The notes under the pieces: model-generated
Seen by the model: only the letters and a program-made list of their open reading frames with translations
Database searches by the model: none
What the model was told of the DNA's origin: nothing
In this document: positions 62,601-64,000 of the stretch, one piece after another
Layout of the letters: each line of letters begins with the position of its first letter
Position numbering within the stretch: the first letter of the stretch is position 1
Assembly: GCA_904063045.1 (NCBI GenBank)
Contig: CAJFCJ010000028.1
Coordinates: 687,230 to 751,229 of the forward strand
Length of the DNA stretch: 64,000 nucleotides
Direction of reading: 5' to 3'
Source: Dimorphilus gyrociliatus
Lineage: Eukaryota > Annelida > Polychaeta > Dinophilidae
Position numbers and translations under genes: made by a program

Positions 62601-63211
62601 AAAGAAATATATATAAAAAGAAAGAAATAGTTATTCAGATCTAACAAAACATTAAATACCTAAATTTGAAAAAGTCCTATTTAATTGGGATTAAATATTC
62701 TATTTTATACTATGTGGAAATAAAATAAGACAGAAGAGAAGTTTCTTTAAATTGTGTTTTTTCCAGTAAAGATAAATGTTTTTTGGGTATAAAATTACTA
62801 ATTAAAATAAAAATAGGATGACAGGGAATACGAACAAAGAAGGAGGTTGATATTGTATTGTTTTACAACAAGATTCTCTTCTACCGCAATCTAAGTAAAC
62901 AAATAGTTTACTAAGTAATTCTAATACAAGATTTGTAAGTAATTGGAATAAAATATGAGAAATAGAAATTTCATATACCCAATAATCATTTATCCTCTTT
63001 CACTATCATCTTCTACCCCCTTTCCCTGCTTCTCCTGTTCGTTTACCTATAGCCATACTTTTCTTTATAAAATAAAGAAGCTAGTTCATTGAGATTCTCA
63101 TTGTAATCAAAACCTAGTAACACATCCCAAAGGACTATATCCCTTGCATCGAAAATCTTTGAAGTTGTTACACCATTGTAAAAGTAAAAGGGCACACTAC
63201 ATATCAATATA

Positions 63212-63261
<50 letters not shown>

Positions 63262-63793
63262 TATGAGATGTTTCTATTTCATCTAATATGTTGGGGAGCG
63301 CTATAGGCCTTTTATATAACCGGAAATAAAAAATCGGAACTATATAATAAAAGAGAAATGTCCAACAAACCTTAAACGGCGAAAATGACTTGCTTTTTCG
63401 CTCTGACTTTTTAGTATTCTCATGAGACTTTTGTACGGCTTTATCTATCCGACTTTGCGACAATTTGCGAACTGGGTTTGTCAACCACCGGAAAGAGCTA
63501 CGCTTTTTCTGGGCAGGACTAGACACATTTGCTGGGCAACTCGCGGTATCGCTATTTGTTTCTGTTTAAAGTGAAAAAAACATAAAAAAAATGATTTAAA
63601 CATCTATCCAAAGTTTTTGTTAGTGTGAGGAGTATGCAGTATGTTCCAAATATATATTAAAATGTCTTAATAAGTTAAAACTACCGTCGTTTTCCATATT
63701 GCTTGACAATCGGACGTTCGGCAATTGTTTCAAAGCGGTCATCGGCACAAGGCCTTGGTGTTCATTTCCGGTTGCATCGAAGGAATTAATTGG
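44611..63793 (-). CDS. TRIO: TRIO/kalirin RhoGEF, C-terminal 1177 residues (5' part outside window)
   Basis: Nineteen exons join in frame: 63793-63685, 63561-63371, 57870-57845, 56695-56623, 56369-56295, 53117-53057, 51885-51543, 50787-50617, 50557-50488, 50428-50339, 49549-49328, 49251-49042, 48910-48624, 46562-46256, 46230-45832, 45759-45663, 45591-45357, 45272-44844, 44749-44611. The order is an SH3 tail (EHQGLVP), the TRIO signature [13 protein letters not shown], and an acidic linker. The second DH domain follows ([46 protein letters not shown]), then its PH domain ([11 protein letters not shown] ... [10 protein letters not shown]). After a Ser-rich linker come an Ig domain ([13 protein letters not shown] ... 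[10 protein letters not shown]) and a degenerate kinase ([35 protein letters not shown]). GEF2 of TRIO activates RhoA in neurite and muscle cytoskeleton control. The introns here are large, unlike other genes in the window. The 26-base third exon is inferred from phase. Confidence 0.9.
46563..48623. other. TRIO intron, low-complexity
   Basis: An intron of about 2.1 kb with homopolymer-rich stretches (poly-A/T near 47480-47540) and a GGGGAGGGG-type purine block near 47150-47190. No exon was recognised inside, and no SH3 domain. Confidence 0.6.
46688..46711. repeat. (TTTG)n microsatellite in TRIO intron
   Basis: About six TTTG units lie in the 2 kb intron between the PH domain exon and the Ser-rich linker exon. 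Confidence 0.8.
53118..56294. other. TRIO intron, nothing recognised
   Basis: A 3.2 kb AT-rich intron between two linker exons. No embedded gene was seen. Confidence 0.6.
56623..56796 (-). CDS. TRIO: possible alternative first exon of TRIO (58 codons)
   Basis: The linker exon 56695-56623 is open further upstream to an ATG at 56796, preceded in frame by TAG. This gives [18 protein letters not shown], then [20 protein letters not shown] and on in frame to donor GTAAGA. TRIO and kalirin have known short isoforms that start just before GEF2. The upstream sequence (56797-56900) is comparatively GC-rich. The same bases also hold a good acceptor (CATTTTTCAG), so the extension may only be intron. 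Confidence 0.35.
59673..59700. repeat. (GA)n microsatellite
   Basis: GA run within the TRIO intron, continuing as imperfect purine repeats to about 59713. Confidence 0.8.
60529..60553. repeat. (TA)n microsatellite
   Basis: TA run within the TRIO intron. Confidence 0.85.
60894..60974. repeat. 81-base uninterrupted purine tract with 20-base tandem units
   Basis: Every base from 60894 to 60974 on the plus strand is A or G. A unit of seven G followed by AGAAGGAAGAGAG repeats about two and a half times. Several G-runs of three or more are present. On the transcribed TRIO strand it reads as polypyrimidine. Confidence 0.9.
61440..61640. promoter_or_regulatory. GC-richer, CpG-containing island in TRIO intron
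   Basis: Against an AT-rich background this 200-base block has many CpGs (CCCGCGATATG, GACGCGAAAA, TTCGCGCGAC, TCGCGATCGCC). It also has a perfect hairpin TGTCTGG-TTTG-CCAGACA near 61548-61565. No convincing coding frame or splice context was found. It may be an internal promoter or enhancer of TRIO. Confidence 0.35.
63216..63255. repeat. (TA)n microsatellite
   Basis: TA run about 115 bases downstream of the donor of the TRIO exon ending at 63371. Confidence 0.85.
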
Positions 63794-64000
63794 CTGAAAA
63801 TGGCGGAAACAATTTGAATAATTTAAGGAAAAGGAGACGTATTACCGTCTTAATTAATTTTGCCTTAATATAACAAAAAATATTTAATGAAATAATATAA
63901 CTTTTATCTGGGGAACTTGAAGAATGAATCTTGTTTTAAACTAATTAATTTTATTATAATATTCAAACAAACTTAAAATATTCTTTACAAATAACCAAGT

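Larger units (their letters stand above)
57871..63370. other. 5.5 kb TRIO intron
   Basis: The largest intron seen. It holds TA, GA and polypurine repeats and one GC-richer island (61440-61640). No embedded gene was recognised. Confidence 0.55.

Overview
The window is animal nuclear DNA. It is very AT-rich, most genes have many short introns (about 55 to 80 bases, GT...AG), neighbouring genes are close together, and several pairs are head-to-head. The FFamide/SIFamide-type and PRMamide-type neuropeptide precursors suggest a lophotrochozoan. The short introns and compact layout suggest a small-genome annelid of the Dimorphilus type; that species-level guess is inference. No prokaryotic, CRISPR, rRNA or intact transposon feature was seen. 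Gene models below were assembled by hand by matching splice phases; all multi-exon models except the one at the left edge close in frame.

Layout, left to right. 0-10 kb: a weak partial exon at the left edge (minus); a PRMamide-type neuropeptide precursor (1439-1851 +); RNF32 (3308-4593 -) head-to-head with translin TSN (4883-6082 +); an FFamide/SIFamide-type neuropeptide precursor (8904-10086 +) with candidate promoter elements upstream. 10-16 kb: a gene-poor stretch, then a smoothelin-like CH-domain gene (13836-16246 +). 16-27 kb, the densest block: peroxisomal acyl-CoA oxidase ACOX1 (16739-20932 -) with three mutually exclusive versions of exon 3; ABHD13 (21892-23534 +); mitochondrial ferredoxin FDX1 (23629-24630 -); radial-spoke gene RSPH3 (24885-26500 +). 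27-36 kb: a small secreted cysteine-containing peptide gene (28748-29002 +), an SDR9C/retinol-dehydrogenase-like gene (30642-31791 -), and a 4.4 kb stretch with no gene recognised. 36-44 kb: an ABCC4/MRP-type ABC transporter (36216-40842 +) and an unnamed helical-repeat protein with a PARP-like C-terminal domain (41462-43741 +). 44.6-64 kb: the C-terminal half of a TRIO/kalirin gene (-), with 19 exons covering an SH3 tail, RhoGEF2 (DH-PH), Ig and a degenerate kinase; its 5' part lies beyond the right edge.

The genes are mostly unrelated housekeeping, ciliary, signalling and peptide genes rather than one pathway. The points most worth following are the triple alternative exon in ACOX1, the TRIO kinase that has lost its catalytic Asp and DFG glycine, the repeat-plus-ADP-ribosyltransferase-like protein, the two neuropeptide precursors, and the palindromic promoter motifs between FDX1 and RSPH3.
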